NCBI RefSeq assembly: GCF_004115925.1
Contig: NZ_SDDX01000008.1
Coordinates: 62,001 to 126,000 of the forward strand
Direction: 5' to 3'
Origin: Lelliottia nimipressuralis
Lineage (GTDB): Bacteria; Pseudomonadota; Gammaproteobacteria; Enterobacterales; Enterobacteriaceae
DNA length: 64,000 nucleotides
Notes under the pieces: model-generated
What the model saw: the letters and a program-made list of their open reading frames with translations, nothing else
Told to the model about the DNA's origin: nothing
Databases searched by the model: none
Shown here: one piece after another, positions 35,350 to 46,273 of the stretch
Numbering within the stretch: position 1 is the first letter of the stretch
How the letters are laid out: every line of letters starts with the position of its first letter
Program-made: the position numbers and the translations under genes

Positions 35350-35715
35350 ATTCAGACTCCGATGTTTTCATTTCTGATGACCTGAGAATAGCAACAGCCC
35401 CGTGATAAAAGAATCCGCTTAAATTTCATTCATCGTAAGGACAGGGATTATTGAATAGAAATCAACAGTCGGGCCAAAACGTGCGTCGGTGCAATGTTTT
35501 TCTTATCGTTGACGCCCTTTTTCGCCGTAAAAGCGCATTCTGCTTATGTCTCTACACGCCTTGCCTGGCGCGGCCTGAAACAAAATAGCAGAAGTGTGAT
35601 AGTGCTCAAATGAGATGTAACTGCAGTGTTAAATATTGTTCAAAACTGATTGCCGTTACGGGCGATTACAAATAGATTCAACAATACCGCTGGGGCTTAT
35701 GTGAGGGGCTGCGCC
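35350..35715. other. Divergent promoter region between yahD and yahB
   Basis: 366 bp, AT-rich, without a convincing gene. It should carry the promoters of the leftward catabolic operon and rightward yahB, and binding sites for YahB. I see only short dyads such as ACTGCAGT near 35620 and cannot point to one operator. Confidence 0.5.
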
Positions 35716-36645
35716 ATGAATTCGATATTTACCGAAGAGAACCTGCTGGCCTTTACCGCCGCCGCACGCTTCGGCAGTTTTAGCAAAGCGGCCGAAGAGC
35801 TGGGCGTGACCACTTCCGCCATCAGCTACACCATCAAACGGATGGAGACGGGGCTGGACGTGGTGTTGTTTGTGCGCAATACACGCAGTATCGAGCTGAC
35901 GGAGTCCGGGTTTTACTTTTACCGTAAAGCGACGGATTTACTGAATGACTTCCACGCCATCAAACGCGGGATTGATACCATTTCACAGGGTATCGAAGCG
36001 CGGGTGCGGATCTGTATCAACCAGCTGTTATACACACCGCGTCATACCGCCCGGCTGTTGCAGGTCTTAAAAAAACAGTTCCCCACCTGCCAGATCACCG
36101 TCACCACCGAGGTGTATAACGGCGTGTGGGATTCGATCATTAATAATCAGGCCAATATTGCGATTGGCGCGCCGGATACGCTGCTTGACGGCGGCGGGAT
36201 TGATTACACGGAAATCGGCGCGATTCGCTGGGTTTTTGCTATCTCTCCCCAGCATCCGCTGGCGTTTTCCCCGGAGCCGATTGCCGAGAGCCAGCTGCGC
36301 CTCTATCCCAATATCATGGTCGAAGACACGGCGCATACGATCAATAAAAAAGTGGGCTGGTTGCTGCACGGACAGGAGGCGATTCTGGTGCCAGACTTTA
36401 ACACCAAATGTCAGTGTCAGATTTTGGGCGAGGGAATTGGATTTTTACCGGAACATATGGCGCGCGAAGCGGTAGAAGATGGATTACTGGTGACGCGACG
36501 CATTAACAATCCGCGCCAGGACTCGCGCATGCTGCTGGCCACGCAGCATGCCGCGACCGGCCAGGTGACCCGCTGGATCAAACAGCAGTTTGGGCCTCAG
36601 GGGGTACTGACCGGGATATATAGCGATTTACTGTGGCGTGATTAA
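35716..36645 (+). CDS. yahB: YahB-like LysR-family regulator
   Basis: 309 residues, nearly collinear with E. coli YahB. It has the N-terminal LysR helix-turn-helix (FGSFSKAAEELGVTTSAISYTIKRME) and a two-lobed effector domain (RVRICINQLLYTPRHTARLL, VEDTAHTINKKVGWLLHGQ). The start MNSIFTEENLLAF at 35716 matches the family, and a frame opening at 35650 is unsupported. It is divergent from yahD and the transport and transcarbamylase genes and is almost certainly their regulator; the effector is presumably the pathway substrate. In K-12 the same group of genes sits near 7 min on the map, not beside stpA. Confidence 0.92.
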   Translation: MNSIFTEENLLAFTAAARFGSFSKAAEELGVTTSAISYTIKRMETGLDVVLFVRNTRSIELTESGFYFYRKATDLLNDFHAIKRGIDTISQGIEARVRICINQLLYTPRHTARLLQVLKKQFPTCQITVTTEVYNGVWDSIINNQANIAIGAPDTLLDGGGIDYTEIGAIRWVFAISPQHPLAFSPEPIAESQLRLYPNIMVEDTAHTINKKVGWLLHGQEAILVPDFNTKCQCQILGEGIGFLPEHMAREAVEDGLLVTRRINNPRQDSRMLLATQHAATGQVTRWIKQQFGPQGVLTGIYSDLLWRD

Positions 36646-36654
36646 CGCGCGTTT

Positions 36655-36813
36655 TTAATCGCGGCTCTGCACCCAGAAGGCGTGAATAAGCCCCGGGATG
36701 TAACCCAGCAGCGTCAGAATGATATTCAAAATAAACGCCCAGCCGAAACCTTTACCGAGCAGAACACCCAGTGGCGGGATCAGAATAGTAATAACGATAC
36801 GCCAGAAACCCAT
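36655..36813 (-). CDS. yqaE: YqaE, Pmp3/UPF0057 small membrane protein
   Basis: 52 residues, too short for common ORF cut-offs: MGFWRIVITILIPPLGVLLG then two membrane helices and the family signature LLGYIPGLIHAFWV. It is the Pmp3/stress-induced hydrophobic peptide family, thought to protect membrane potential under stress. It starts at 36813 with GGAGAAAGT upstream and ends 9 bp from the convergent yahB stop. In E. coli yqaE is also close to stpA and is controlled by envelope-stress systems; that regulation is known from E. coli and not shown here. Confidence 0.92.
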   Translation of the reverse strand: MGFWRIVITILIPPLGVLLGKGFGWAFILNIILTLLGYIPGLIHAFWVQSRD

Positions 36814-37033
36814 ACTTTCTCCATTCAAGCTAAAAAAAGAACATTGTTAAAAAAAGTTTTAACGTTAAGCGTAGCGAGTTTACCGTGTCGTGCCATTCCT
36901 TAAGCCTGCTTTTACGCTCCTTTACCCTTTTTACAATCACTTAGACTAACGATTAAGGAGTATTCACGCGTTACACCTGTACCCGGCTGATGACGTGGGC
37001 TAAGGTAAGAAATACCAAAACGAGGAGGACATT

Positions 37034-37213
37034 ATGTTTACTGTTGGGGATGTTGTGCAGCCACGTATGGGCGGGCCAAAGCTGAAAGTCGTTGAAGTGC
37101 ATGACGATCAAATTGTTGCCGTGCAGGCGAGCAATGAGCAGGGAGAGAAGTTTACGCTGAAGGCGGCGGATGTGGCGTTGTATAAAGAAGACGGCGATTT
37201 CGGCGTCTGCTGA
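37034..37213 (+). CDS. YodC-like DUF2158 small protein
   Basis: 59 residues: MFTVGDVVQPRMGGPKLKVV at the start, ALYKEDGDFGVC at the end. The opening FTVGDVVQ.R.GGPKM-like segment is the DUF2158/YodC signature, a small SH3-like domain of unknown role. ATG 37034 has GAGGAGGAC 4 bp upstream, an unusually strong ribosome binding site. It lies convergent to stpA, 40 bp from its stop. In K-12 yodC is elsewhere, so this is a paralogue or a lineage-specific insertion. Confidence 0.8.
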   Translation: MFTVGDVVQPRMGGPKLKVVEVHDDQIVAVQASNEQGEKFTLKAADVALYKEDGDFGVC

Positions 37214-37253
37214 AAGCTCAGGGCGGTGAGATACCGCCCTGATGTGAAATCAC

Positions 37254-37658
37254 TTAGATTAAGAAATCATCCAGTGACTGGCCATTTGCCAGCGCAGTGG
37301 CGATTGGCTTAGGCGTACGGCCCTGGCCGGTCCAGGTTTTCACTTCGCCGTTTGCGTCAGTGAAACGGTACTTCGCTTCACGCGCCTGACGTTTTTGCGG
37401 CTGGCTGGCACCTTTCAGAACGTCTTTACCCAGCAGATCTTCTGGAGAAATACCGTCAGCTTTCATCAGCTCTAACAGAGCATTAATTTTCTGCTGCTGT
37501 TCAGCCTGCTGACTCTGCATTTCATCTTGCTCATTACGTTTTTCTTCCGTAACAATGCGGAATTTTTCCAGCATTTCTTCAAGCACATCAACAGAAAACT
37601 CGCGCGCCATTGCGCGAAGGGTACGGATATTATTAAGATTTTGTAACATTGAAGACAT
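37254..37658 (-). CDS. stpA: H-NS-like nucleoid protein StpA
   Basis: 134 residues. The N-terminal ~65 residues give the dimerisation helices and coiled coil (LNNIRTLRAMAREFSVDVLEEML...), followed by a flexible linker and the C-terminal DNA-binding domain with the QGR minor-groove hook in KTWTGQGRTPKPI. It binds AT-rich DNA, silences horizontally acquired genes together with H-NS and has RNA chaperone activity in E. coli. The order stpA - alaE is as in E. coli. Sequence favours StpA over Hns by its position and by FRIVTEEKRNEQ; the two are close paralogues. Confidence 0.92.
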   Translation of the reverse strand: MSSMLQNLNNIRTLRAMAREFSVDVLEEMLEKFRIVTEEKRNEQDEMQSQQAEQQQKINALLELMKADGISPEDLLGKDVLKGASQPQKRQAREAKYRFTDANGEVKTWTGQGRTPKPIATALANGQSLDDFLI

Positions 37659-38303
37659 ATTACTGAAGACCTTTTATGAGTTGATTCAATGAGCAATAGT
37701 TCAATATGGTAATCCACTTTACTTTGAATATCCAGCGAGATTCCTCCCAGACTTTTATTAAGGATATTCAACAATATTTAATTAATTATCCTTACCTTTA
37801 TTTGCATTCCATTCAATATTGCTTTTGTTTAGCTCACACTTTCTATTTTTTATGAGCACGTTTTTGAGCAAACGCTGCCCCTCTTTCGCGCAATGCTGAA
37901 TAATCACTCAACTGTTAAGCATAACTAAACAAGAAACCGATCAGAACAATTCACCACAAAACAGGCGAAAATAGAACATTAATAATACGTCGCCACGTTT
38001 TTACCCGTTCGGAAGTTGAGTCTGCTGAGACGATAATTTTCGCGAATACATCTTATTGCTCGCATTCACTCAATTAATTGATTTACAAGCATATTTACAA
38101 GATAAAAACAGAAAGCACCGCCTAAGAGAAAATGCGGGATGTTTTAGAGCATTTCGTGGACAAAAGGCCATTAAATAAATATTTTTCACTCATTGTGACT
38201 TTCAAAGCAGAGAGATACTCTATACACGTTCAACAAACCAACCTAAAGCACCATGCGCTGCAGGTAAAATCTCTGTTTTGTGTTCTTCTCAAGGAGTTCG
38301 GAC
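37659..38303. other. AT-rich divergent region between stpA and alaE
   Basis: 645 bp of markedly AT-rich DNA with runs such as ATTAATTATCC and AATTAATTGATTTAC. It should carry the promoters for stpA (leftward) and alaE (rightward) and looks like a typical H-NS/StpA binding region, which would allow StpA autoregulation. A frame at 38132 has no codon or family support. AAGGAG at 38291 is the alaE ribosome binding site. Confidence 0.55.
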
Positions 38304-38753
38304 ATGTTCTCACCGCAGTCTCGCCTGCGCCATGCAGTTGCAGACACTTTCGCGATGGTCGTCTACTGTTCCGTAGTGAACATGCTGATCGAGATATTCC
38401 TCTCCGGAATGTCTTTTGAGCAGTCCCTTTCTTCCAGACTGGTGGCCATTCCGGTCAACATTCTTATTGCATGGCCGTATGGTTTTTACCGTGACGCCGT
38501 CATGCGCCTGGCGCGCCGTGTTAGCCCGTCGGGCTGGCTCAAAAACCTGGCAGACGTGCTGGCTTACGTCACCTTCCAGTCACCGGTATATGTGGCGATT
38601 TTGCTGACCGTCGGCGCAGACTGGCATCAGATTGCGGCTGCCGTCAGCTCGAATATTGTGGTGTCGATGTTGATGGGTGCGGCCTATGGCTACTTCCTGG
38701 ACTACTGTCGTCGCCTGTTTAAAGTCAGCCAGTATCATCAGTCCCAGGCGTAA
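38304..38753 (+). CDS. alaE: L-alanine exporter AlaE
   Basis: 149 residues with four hydrophobic segments: [51 protein letters not shown] and [16 protein letters not shown]. This is the AlaE (YgaW) family, which exports L-alanine using the proton-motive force and protects from intracellular alanine build-up. The start at ATG 38304 follows AAGGAG by 7 bp and fits the family; an earlier in-frame ATG adds eight non-conserved residues. It is in the same place as in E. coli, between stpA and ygaC. Confidence 0.92.
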   Translation: MFSPQSRLRHAVADTFAMVVYCSVVNMLIEIFLSGMSFEQSLSSRLVAIPVNILIAWPYGFYRDAVMRLARRVSPSGWLKNLADVLAYVTFQSPVYVAILLTVGADWHQIAAAVSSNIVVSMLMGAAYGYFLDYCRRLFKVSQYHQSQA

Positions 38754-38785
38754 AGTGCTGCGACTGGCCGCTGCCAGTCGCGTGT

Positions 38786-39130
38786 TTATTGCGGTTCGCC
38801 AAACAGACCTGTCAGAAATCGCTCCAGCGCCATGCGGGAGCTAAAACCATGCGGAATACCGTAATGCTGCTGCCGTTCTCCGGCTAAATACAGCGGAAAT
38901 TCCTGATAATGATCGCAGGTTTTGATATCCGTGGCAGGTTCAGCAAACGACAAACTACGGTCTTTTAGGGTGGGGTGAATAATCAGCGCAGTGCGTCCCA
39001 TTCGGGCTTCGCGGTTAACATAGACATAATTATCGCCACGGCGATATCCGTATGTTTTTTGAGTCACTGCATCCATGATGAAACCCGCTTTTTCAAGAAC
39101 GCGCGCCACCTCATCGGGTCGTAAATACAT
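38786..39130 (-). CDS. ygaC: YgaC (DUF2002) protein
   Basis: 114 residues matching E. coli Yga[39 protein letters not shown] and [15 protein letters not shown]. It is a small soluble DUF2002 protein of unknown function, reported as iron-regulated through Fur in E. coli. Upstream (39160-39180) ATAATCATCGTT weakly resembles a Fur half-site, but this is not strong. It is divergent from ygaM and convergent with alaE, as in E. coli. Confidence 0.9.
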   Translation of the reverse strand: MYLRPDEVARVLEKAGFIMDAVTQKTYGYRRGDNYVYVNREARMGRTALIIHPTLKDRSLSFAEPATDIKTCDHYQEFPLYLAGERQQHYGIPHGFSSRMALERFLTGLFGEPQ

Positions 39131-39290
39131 ATTTTATCCTCGTTATCTTTTCCTGCGGGCCAACCTTACAATAATCATCGTTGGCAACGCTTTCAGATAA
39201 ATCCATAAAGGCCACGATAAGTCGTGACTCGCTTCAGATATTAAAAACCTGGACTAAACTGTGTGTGAACGCAAAATTATGGAGGATCGT

Positions 39291-39617
39291 ATGTTTAACA
39301 GACCGAACCGAAACGATATTAATGACGACGCTCAGGATATTCGTAACGATGTCAGCCAATTAGCCGACACACTGGAGGATGTATTGAAATCCTGGGGCTC
39401 TGATGCAAAGGATGAGGCGGATGTCGCCAGACGTAAGGCTCAGTCTCTGCTGCGTGAAACCCGCGCCCGGATGCATGGCCGCTCACGCACCACGCAGGCC
39501 GCCTGCGATGCGATTGGCTGTGCCAATACCTTTATCCGTGAAAAACCGTTGTACGCTGTGGGGACCGTTGCCGCAGTAGGGATTTTTATCGGTGCCTTGC
39601 TGACGCTGCGTAAATAA
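39291..39617 (+). CDS. ygaM: YgaM, ElaB/YqjD-family membrane-anchored ribosome-associated protein
   Basis: 108 residues. MFNRPNRNDI starts the known protein; a helical, charged stretch (QLADTLEDVLKSWGSDAKDEADVARRKAQ) is followed by a C-terminal membrane anchor (AVGTVAAVGIFIGALLTLRK). This is the ElaB/YqjD/YgaM DUF883 group; YqjD binds ribosomes and anchors them at the membrane in stationary phase, and ElaB/YgaM are thought to act alike. ATG 39291 follows GGAGG; the earlier in-frame start is unlikely. The terminator at 39640 follows. Confidence 0.9.
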   Translation: MFNRPNRNDINDDAQDIRNDVSQLADTLEDVLKSWGSDAKDEADVARRKAQSLLRETRARMHGRSRTTQAACDAIGCANTFIREKPLYAVGTVAAVGIFIGALLTLRK

Positions 39618-39639
39618 CCTTAAAACGCGTCATTTGCTG

Positions 39640-39677
39640 ACCCTCGTTCGCCTCTGCGATCGGGGGTTTTTATTTTT
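39640..39677 (+). terminator. Intrinsic terminator after ygaM
   Basis: ACCCTCG pairs with CGGGGGT (7 bp with one G-T pair), an inner CGC/GCG helix closes over CTCT, and a T-rich tract (TTTTTATTTTT) follows. It ends the ygaM transcript before the nrd promoter. Confidence 0.7.
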
Positions 39678-39760
39678 ACGGTCAAAAAAACGCCAGAAGC
39701 CGTGTGCAGCCTGCCCCTCCTCGCATCGCTCATCATCAAGGCAAAATCAATTGATAAATC

Positions 39761-39801
39761 CCATATCTTGTATGGTTGAAACTTACATCAACTACATCTA
39801 G
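39761..39801. promoter_or_regulatory. Paired NrdR boxes upstream of nrdHIEF
   Basis: Two partial palindromes fit the NrdR core CWATATATWG: CCATATCTTG at 39761-39770 and CTACATCTAG at 39792-39801. Their starts are exactly 31 bp apart, three DNA turns, as expected for cooperative NrdR binding. They end 77 bp before nrdH. NrdR represses nrd genes when dATP/ATP status is high. Confidence 0.65.
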
Positions 39802-39878
39802 TATTCCCTCTAACAAGACACACACAACCCGACGCGCTCATTCGCGCCGCTCCTTCATTCTAAATGGAAATACGAATC

Positions 39879-40118
39879 ATGAGCATTACTATTTACACTC
39901 GTAACGACTGTGTTCAGTGCCACGCCACGAAACGTGCAATGGAAAACCGTGGCGTCGCGTTTGAGATGGTGAATGTGGACTTGCAGCCCGATGCGGCAGA
40001 CGCCCTGCGCGCGCAAGGATTTCGTCAGCTTCCGGTGGTGATCGCCGGGGAAACCAGCTGGTCAGGCTTTCGCCCGGACATGATTAATCGCCTGCAAACG
40101 CAGGCCGTCAGCGCATGA
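39879..40118 (+). CDS. nrdH: Glutaredoxin-like NrdH
   Basis: 79 residues with the redox motif CVQC ([16 protein letters not shown]) and the thioredoxin-fold tail [20 protein letters not shown]. NrdH is the hydrogen donor for class Ib ribonucleotide reductase and is reduced by thioredoxin reductase. The start MSITIYTRN at 39879 matches E. coli; the frame open to 39864 is not conserved. nrdI begins inside its stop (ATGA). The operon is probably controlled by NrdR (boxes at 39761-39801) and, from E. coli knowledge, by Fur. Confidence 0.95.
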   Translation: MSITIYTRNDCVQCHATKRAMENRGVAFEMVNVDLQPDAADALRAQGFRQLPVVIAGETSWSGFRPDMINRLQTQAVSA

Positions 40119-40525
40119 GCCTGCTCGTCTACTTCTCCAGCAGCTCGGAAAATACGCTGCGCTTTATCGAGCGTCTCGGGCTGCCCGCCGTGCGTATTCC
40201 GCTCAACGAGCGCGAGCGCATTCAGGTAGACGAACCTTATATTCTGGTGGTCCCCAGCTATGGCGGCGGTGGAACGGCGGGCGCGGTGCCCCGTCAGGCA
40301 ATCCGCTTTCTTAATGATCCCCACAACCGGGCGCTGATTCGCGGTGTGATCGCCGCAGGCAATCGCAATTTTGGCGACGCGTTCTGCCGTGCCGGGGATG
40401 TTATCTCTCAAAAGTGCGGCGTGCCGTATCTCTATCGTTTTGAACTGATGGGGACACAGCAGGACGTAGAGAACGTGCGTAAAGGAGTGAACGAATTTTG
40501 GCAACGACAACCGCAGAACGCGTAG
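40115..40525 (+). CDS. nrdI: Flavodoxin NrdI for class Ib ribonucleotide reductase
   Basis: 136 residues: [21 protein letters not shown] holds the FMN phosphate-binding loop, with [20 protein letters not shown] and [15 protein letters not shown] as the 40s and 80s loops. NrdI is a flavodoxin that gives superoxide/peroxide equivalents to assemble the Mn(III)2-tyrosyl radical of NrdF. It overlaps nrdH by 4 bp and nrdE by 28 bp, implying tight translational coupling. Cytoplasmic. Confidence 0.95.
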   Translation: MSLLVYFSSSSENTLRFIERLGLPAVRIPLNERERIQVDEPYILVVPSYGGGGTAGAVPRQAIRFLNDPHNRALIRGVIAAGNRNFGDAFCRAGDVISQKCGVPYLYRFELMGTQQDVENVRKGVNEFWQRQPQNA

Positions 40526-42642
40526 TGCAAGGCTCAACGGATTACCATGCCCTGAACGCTATGCTGAACCTCTACGATCGCGAGGGGAATATTCAGTTTG
40601 GCAAAGACCACGAGGCGGTGGAGGCCTTTTTTGCCGCCCACGTCCGCCCGAACACGCTCTCTTTTGCCAGCCAGCAGGCGCGCCTCGACTATCTGGTCAA
40701 CGAAGGTTATTACGAAGCGCGAGTGCTGACGCGCTACGATCGCGACTTTGTGGTGAAACTGTTTGAACGCGCCCACGCCAGCGGTTTCCGTTTCCAGACG
40801 TTCCTCGGCGCCTGGAAGTATTACACCAGCTACACGCTCAAAACCTTCGATGGCAAACGCTATCTGGAAAGTTTTGAAGATCGCGTCTGTATGGTGGCCC
40901 TAACGCTCGCGCAGGGCGATGAAGCGCTGGCACAACAGCTGACGGACGAGATCCTCTCGGGCCGCTTCCAGCCCGCCACGCCGACATTCCTCAACTGCGG
41001 GAAAGCCCAGCGCGGTGAGCTGGTCTCCTGCTTCCTGCTGCGCATCGAAGACAATATGGAGTCGATTGGCCGGGCGGTGAACTCAGCCCTGCAGCTCTCC
41101 AAACGCGGGGGCGGCGTTGCGTTTCTGCTGTCGAATCTGCGGGAGTCCGGCGCGCCGATTAAGCGCATCGAAAACCAGTCTTCTGGCGTGATCCCGGTGA
41201 TGAAAATGCTGGAAGATGCGTTTTCCTACGCTAACCAGCTGGGTGCGCGTCAGGGCGCGGGCGCGGTGTATCTCCACGCCCATCATCCGGACATCCTGCG
41301 GTTTCTCGATACCAAACGCGAAAACGCCGACGAAAAAATCCGCATCAAAACGCTGTCCCTCGGGGTGGTGATCCCGGATATCACCTTCCAGCTGGCGAAA
41401 GAGAATGCCGAGATGGCCCTCTTCTCGCCATATGACATTGAGCGCATCTACGGCAAGCCGTTTGGCGATGTGGCCATAAGCGAGCTGTACGACGAACTGG
41501 TCGCTGACGATCGCATTCGCAAAAAAACCATTAATGCCCGCGACTTCTTCCAGACTCTGGCCGAGATCCAGTTCGAGTCCGGCTACCCGTACATCATGTA
41601 TGAAGATACGGTGAACCGCGCTAACCCGATTGCCGGGCGCATCAACATGAGTAATCTGTGCTCGGAGATTTTGCAGGTCAACAGCGCGTCGACTTACGAC
41701 GAGAATCTGGATTACGCCGAAACAGGCAAAGATATCTCCTGCAACCTTGGCTCACTGAATATTGCCCACACCATGGATTCCCCGAATTTTGGCCGCACTG
41801 TGGAAACCGCGATTCGTGGCCTGACGGCGGTATCTGACATGAGCCACATCCGCAGCGTGCCGTCGATCGAAGCCGGGAATGCCGCGTCTCACGCCATCGG
41901 GCTGGGGCAGATGAATTTGCACGGCTATCTGGCGCGCGAAGGCATTCCTTACGGCAGTGCCGAAGGGCTGGATTTCACCAATTTCTATTTCTACACCATC
42001 ACCTGGCATGCCCTGCATACCTCAATGATGCTGGCCCGCGAGCGTAACCAGCGCTTCGCCGGGTTTGAGCAGTCGCGCTACGCCAGCGGAGAGTATTTTA
42101 ATCAGTATCTGGAAAGTGACTGGCAGCCGAAAACCGAGAAAGTGCGGGCGTTGTTCGCCCGGGCCGGAGTCCCGATTCCGACGCGCGAGATGTGGCAGCA
42201 GCTGCGCGCCGATGTCATGCAGTACGGCATCTACAACCAGAATCTGCAGGCGGTGCCGCCAACCGGCTCGATTTCCTATATCAACCACGCGACGTCGAGC
42301 ATTCACCCTATCGTCTCAAAGATTGAGATCCGCAAGGAAGGCAAAACCGGACGCGTCTACTATCCCGCGCCGTTTATGACCAACGAGAACCTGGCGCTCT
42401 ATCAGGATGCCTATGAAATCGGCCCGGAGAAGATTATTGATACTTACGCCGAGGCGACCCGCCATGTGGATCAGGGGCTGTCGCTGACGTTGTTCTTCCC
42501 CGATACCGCCACCACGCGCGATATCAACAAGGCGCAGATTTACGCCTGGAAGAAAGGCATCAAAACCCTGTACTACATTCGCCTGCGTCAGCTTGCGCTG
42601 GAAGGCACCGAAATTGAAGGCTGCGTGTCCTGCGCGCTGTAA
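40498..42642 (+). CDS. nrdE: Class Ib ribonucleoside-diphosphate reductase alpha subunit
   Basis: 714 residues. [13 protein letters not shown] carries the active-site radical cysteine, [17 protein letters not shown] holds one redox cysteine, and the C-terminus ends in the CVSCAL shuttle pair used by NrdH. It reduces ribonucleoside diphosphates to the deoxy forms, forming the complex with NrdF. The start is TTG 40498 (MATTTAERV after initiator Met), matching E. coli and preceded by AAAGGAG. It lies inside nrdI by 28 bp. No N-terminal ATP-cone of NrdA type is visible, consistent with class Ib. Confidence 0.96.
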   Translation: MATTTAERVVQGSTDYHALNAMLNLYDREGNIQFGKDHEAVEAFFAAHVRPNTLSFASQQARLDYLVNEGYYEARVLTRYDRDFVVKLFERAHASGFRFQTFLGAWKYYTSYTLKTFDGKRYLESFEDRVCMVALTLAQGDEALAQQLTDEILSGRFQPATPTFLNCGKAQRGELVSCFLLRIEDNMESIGRAVNSALQLSKRGGGVAFLLSNLRESGAPIKRIENQSSGVIPVMKMLEDAFSYANQLGARQGAGAVYLHAHHPDILRFLDTKRENADEKIRIKTLSLGVVIPDITFQLAKENAEMALFSPYDIERIYGKPFGDVAISELYDELVADDRIRKKTINARDFFQTLAEIQFESGYPYIMYEDTVNRANPIAGRINMSNLCSEILQVNSASTYDENLDYAETGKDISCNLGSLNIAHTMDSPNFGRTVETAIRGLTAVSDMSHIRSVPSIEAGNAASHAIGLGQMNLHGYLAREGIPYGSAEGLDFTNFYFYTITWHALHTSMMLARERNQRFAGFEQSRYASGEYFNQYLESDWQPKTEKVRALFARAGVPIPTREMWQQLRADVMQYGIYNQNLQAVPPTGSISYINHATSSIHPIVSKIEIRKEGKTGRVYYPAPFMTNENLALYQDAYEIGPEKIIDTYAEATRHVDQGLSLTLFFPDTATTRDINKAQIYAWKKGIKTLYYIRLRQLALEGTEIEGCVSCAL

Positions 42643-43611
<969 letters not shown>

Positions 43612-43636
43612 CGCGGTATTTTCCCCTTCATTTTAA

Positions 43637-43658
43637 CCCTCTCCCTTTCGGGAGAGGG
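43637..43658. terminator. Hairpin after nrdF
   Basis: CCCTCTCCC and GGGAGAGGG form a perfect 9-bp stem with loop TTTC, 25 bp beyond the nrdF stop. No U-tract follows, so termination may be weak or Rho-assisted. Same hairpin family as at 25255 and 47277. Confidence 0.5.
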
Positions 43659-43905
43659 GATCGTCAAATCGCCAGACCTAACGCTCGTTAATTTAATATA
43701 AATCCCATTTTCTCCCCACAAATATTCCCTGTAATCTATACTGTAATTCCAGCGTCATATTCTCCTGAATCATTCCGATCCAGAAGAAATTCCCCGACCG
43801 CGCGGCAAAAATCTCAGAAAAATTCGACACCCGCTCAGCCCTTACCTCATGGGAAATTCAGCCATTTCACCACCGGCAAAATTCGTGCCACACGCGGCAC
43901 AAGGG

Positions 43906-43933
43906 TTGTCTCAGATTCTCAGTATGTTAGGGT
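43906..43933 (+). promoter_or_regulatory. Candidate proU (proVWX) promoter
   Basis: TTGTCT (43906-43911) and TAGGGT (43928-43933) are 16 bp apart, 68 bp before proV. The atypical TAGGGT -10 corresponds to that known for the osmotically induced E. coli/Salmonella proU P2 promoter. Identification by similarity to recalled sequence. Confidence 0.6.
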
Positions 43934-44001
43934 ATGGCCAGTTCATTATTTTTAATGGTATTGATATCGACGCTAATAAATAACGGGAATTACTCTATTG
44001 C

Positions 44002-45204
44002 ATGGCAATTAAATTAGAAGTTAAAAATCTCTATAAAGTATTTGGCGAGCATCCACAGCGCGCGTTCAAATATATTGAAAAAGGACTTTCAAAAGAACAA
44101 ATCCTGGAGAAGACAGGATTATCCCTTGGCGTTAAAGACGCCAGTCTGGCAATTGAAGAAGGCGAGATTTTCGTCATCATGGGGTTATCCGGTTCGGGTA
44201 AATCCACTATGGTTCGCCTTCTCAATCGCCTGATTGAACCCACCCGCGGACAGGTGCTGATTGATGGCGTTGATATCGCCAGAATATCTGACGCCGAGCT
44301 TCGTGAGGTGCGCAGGAAAAAGATTGCGATGGTCTTCCAGTCATTCGCGCTAATGCCACATATGACGGTACTGGATAATACCGCTTTCGGTATGGAATTA
44401 GCGGGAATCCCTGCGGCGATTCGCCAGGAAAAAGCGCTGGATGCATTACGCCAGGTGGGACTGGAAAATTATGCCCACGGCTATCCGGATGAACTTTCTG
44501 GCGGTATGCGTCAGCGCGTCGGTTTAGCCCGCGCATTAGCCATCAATCCCGATATTTTATTAATGGATGAAGCCTTCTCGGCCCTCGATCCATTAATTCG
44601 TACCGAGATGCAGGATGAGCTGGTAAAACTGCAGGCAAAACATCAGCGAACCGTGGTCTTTATTTCCCACGATCTCGATGAAGCGATGCGTATTGGCGAT
44701 CGCATTGCCATTATGCAAAATGGCGAAGTGGTGCAGGTCGGCACGCCGGACGAAATTCTGAATAATCCGGCCAATGATTATGTGCGCACCTTCTTCCGGG
44801 GCGTGGATATTAGTCAGGTGTTTAGCGCGAAAGATATTTCCCGCCGTGCGCTGGATGGCATTATTCGCCGCACGCCAGGGTTTGGCCCGCGCTCGGCGCT
44901 GAAACTGCTGCAGGACGAAGACCGCGAATATGGCTATGTCATTGAGCGCGGTAATAAATTTGTAGGCATTGTCTCCATCGACTCTCTGAAAAAAGCGCTT
45001 AGCGAAAACCAGGGAATCGATGCGGCGTTACTCGACGCTCCGCTTGCCGTGGACGCCGAAACGCCGCTCAGCGAGTTGCTCTCTCATGTCGGCCAGGCAC
45101 CCTGCGCGGTTCCGGTCATTGGAGAAGAACAACAGTACGTCGGCATCATCTCAAAACGCATGTTGCTGCAGGCTTTAGATCGCGAGGGGGCAAACAATGG
45201 CTGA
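44002..45204 (+). CDS. proV: Glycine betaine/proline ABC transporter ATPase ProV
   Basis: 400 residues. Walker [11 protein letters not shown]-loop, signature [15 protein letters not shown], Walker [14 protein letters not shown] and H-loop FISHDLDEA are all intact. Two C-terminal CBS domains (about 280-400) are the osmosensing module. With ProW and ProX it imports glycine betaine and proline betaine under high osmolarity. [22 protein letters not shown] is the conserved start. proW starts 8 bp before its stop. Confidence 0.96.
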   Translation: MAIKLEVKNLYKVFGEHPQRAFKYIEKGLSKEQILEKTGLSLGVKDASLAIEEGEIFVIMGLSGSGKSTMVRLLNRLIEPTRGQVLIDGVDIARISDAELREVRRKKIAMVFQSFALMPHMTVLDNTAFGMELAGIPAAIRQEKALDALRQVGLENYAHGYPDELSGGMRQRVGLARALAINPDILLMDEAFSALDPLIRTEMQDELVKLQAKHQRTVVFISHDLDEAMRIGDRIAIMQNGEVVQVGTPDEILNNPANDYVRTFFRGVDISQVFSAKDISRRALDGIIRRTPGFGPRSALKLLQDEDREYGYVIERGNKFVGIVSIDSLKKALSENQGIDAALLDAPLAVDAETPLSELLSHVGQAPCAVPVIGEEQQYVGIISKRMLLQALDREGANNG

Positions 45205-46264
45205 TCAATCTAATCCGTGGGGAACCACAGAAGCGGCAGATAGCGCCGCACAATCGGCAGACGCATGGGGAACTTCTGCGCCTGCGCCCGCTGACGGCGG
45301 TAGCACCGCCGACTGGCTCAACAGCGCTCCGGCGCCCGCACCAGAACATTTCAATATTATGGACCCGTTCCATAAAACCCTGATCCCGCTGGACAGCTGG
45401 GTGACCGAAGGCATCGACTGGGTGGTGACCCACTTCCGTCCGGTGTTCCAGGGCATTCGCGTCCCGGTGGATTACATCCTCAACGGCTTCCAGCAGATGA
45501 TGCTCGGAATGCCCGCGCCTGTTGCCATTGCGCTGTTCGCGCTCATTGCGTGGCAGTTCGGCAGTGCAGGTATGGGGATCGCCACGCTCATTTCACTGAT
45601 TTTAATTGGTGCTATCGGTGCATGGTCTCAGGCGATGATTACTCTGGCGCTGGTGCTCACCGCCCTGCTGTTCTGCGTGGTGATCGGTTTGCCGATGGGC
45701 ATATGGCTGGCACGCAGCCCGAGGGCGGCGAAAATTATTCGTCCGCTGCTGGATGCGATGCAGACCACGCCGGCGTTTGTCTATCTGGTACCTATCGTGA
45801 TGCTGTTCGGGATCGGTAACGTACCGGGCGTGGTAGTGACCATTATCTTCGCCCTGCCGCCGATTATCCGTCTGACCATTCTGGGGATTAACCAGGTACC
45901 AGCCGATCTGATCGAAGCGTCACGCTCGTTCGGTGCCAGCCCGCGTCAGATGCTGTTTAAAGTGCAGCTCCCGCTGGCGATGCCCACCATTATGGCAGGC
46001 GTGAACCAGACGCTGATGCTCGCCCTCTCGATGGTGGTGATCGCCTCAATGATTGCCGTGGGTGGCCTCGGCCAAATGGTACTGCGCGGCATCGGTCGTC
46101 TCGATATGGGACTGGCCACCGTGGGCGGCGTCGGGATCGTGATCCTCGCCATTATTCTTGACCGCCTGACTCAGGCAGTCGGTCGCGATTCACGCAGTCG
46201 CGGCAACCGTCGCTGGTACAGCACCGGCCCGGTCGGGTTGATTACCCGTCCATTCATTAAATAA
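45197..46264 (+). CDS. proW: Glycine betaine/proline ABC transporter permease ProW
   Basis: 355 residues. A hydrophilic Ala/Pro-rich N-terminal ~100 residues is typical of enterobacterial ProW, then about six or seven membrane helices with the EAA loop ([24 protein letters not shown]) contacting ProV. The domain [23 protein letters not shown] is the first core segment. It overlaps proV by 8 bp and is followed after 9 bp by proX. Confidence 0.96.
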   Translation: MADQSNPWGTTEAADSAAQSADAWGTSAPAPADGGSTADWLNSAPAPAPEHFNIMDPFHKTLIPLDSWVTEGIDWVVTHFRPVFQGIRVPVDYILNGFQQMMLGMPAPVAIALFALIAWQFGSAGMGIATLISLILIGAIGAWSQAMITLALVLTALLFCVVIGLPMGIWLARSPRAAKIIRPLLDAMQTTPAFVYLVPIVMLFGIGNVPGVVVTIIFALPPIIRLTILGINQVPADLIEASRSFGASPRQMLFKVQLPLAMPTIMAGVNQTLMLALSMVVIASMIAVGGLGQMVLRGIGRLDMGLATVGGVGIVILAIILDRLTQAVGRDSRSRGNRRWYSTGPVGLITRPFIK

Positions 46265-46273
46265 GGAACAACG

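Larger units (their letters stand above)
43612..44001. other. nrdF-proV intergenic region with the proU promoter
   Basis: 390 bp, AT-rich (long A/T stretch around 43685-43740), the typical context in which H-NS silences proU in E. coli. It contains the hairpin after nrdF, the promoter at 43906-43933 and a leader of about 60 bp before proV. No gene is seen. Confidence 0.6.

Noticed and set aside
39160..39260. Fur box upstream of ygaC
   Set aside because: Only a weak half-site (ATAATCATCGTT) is visible; expected from E. coli knowledge but not supported enough to list.
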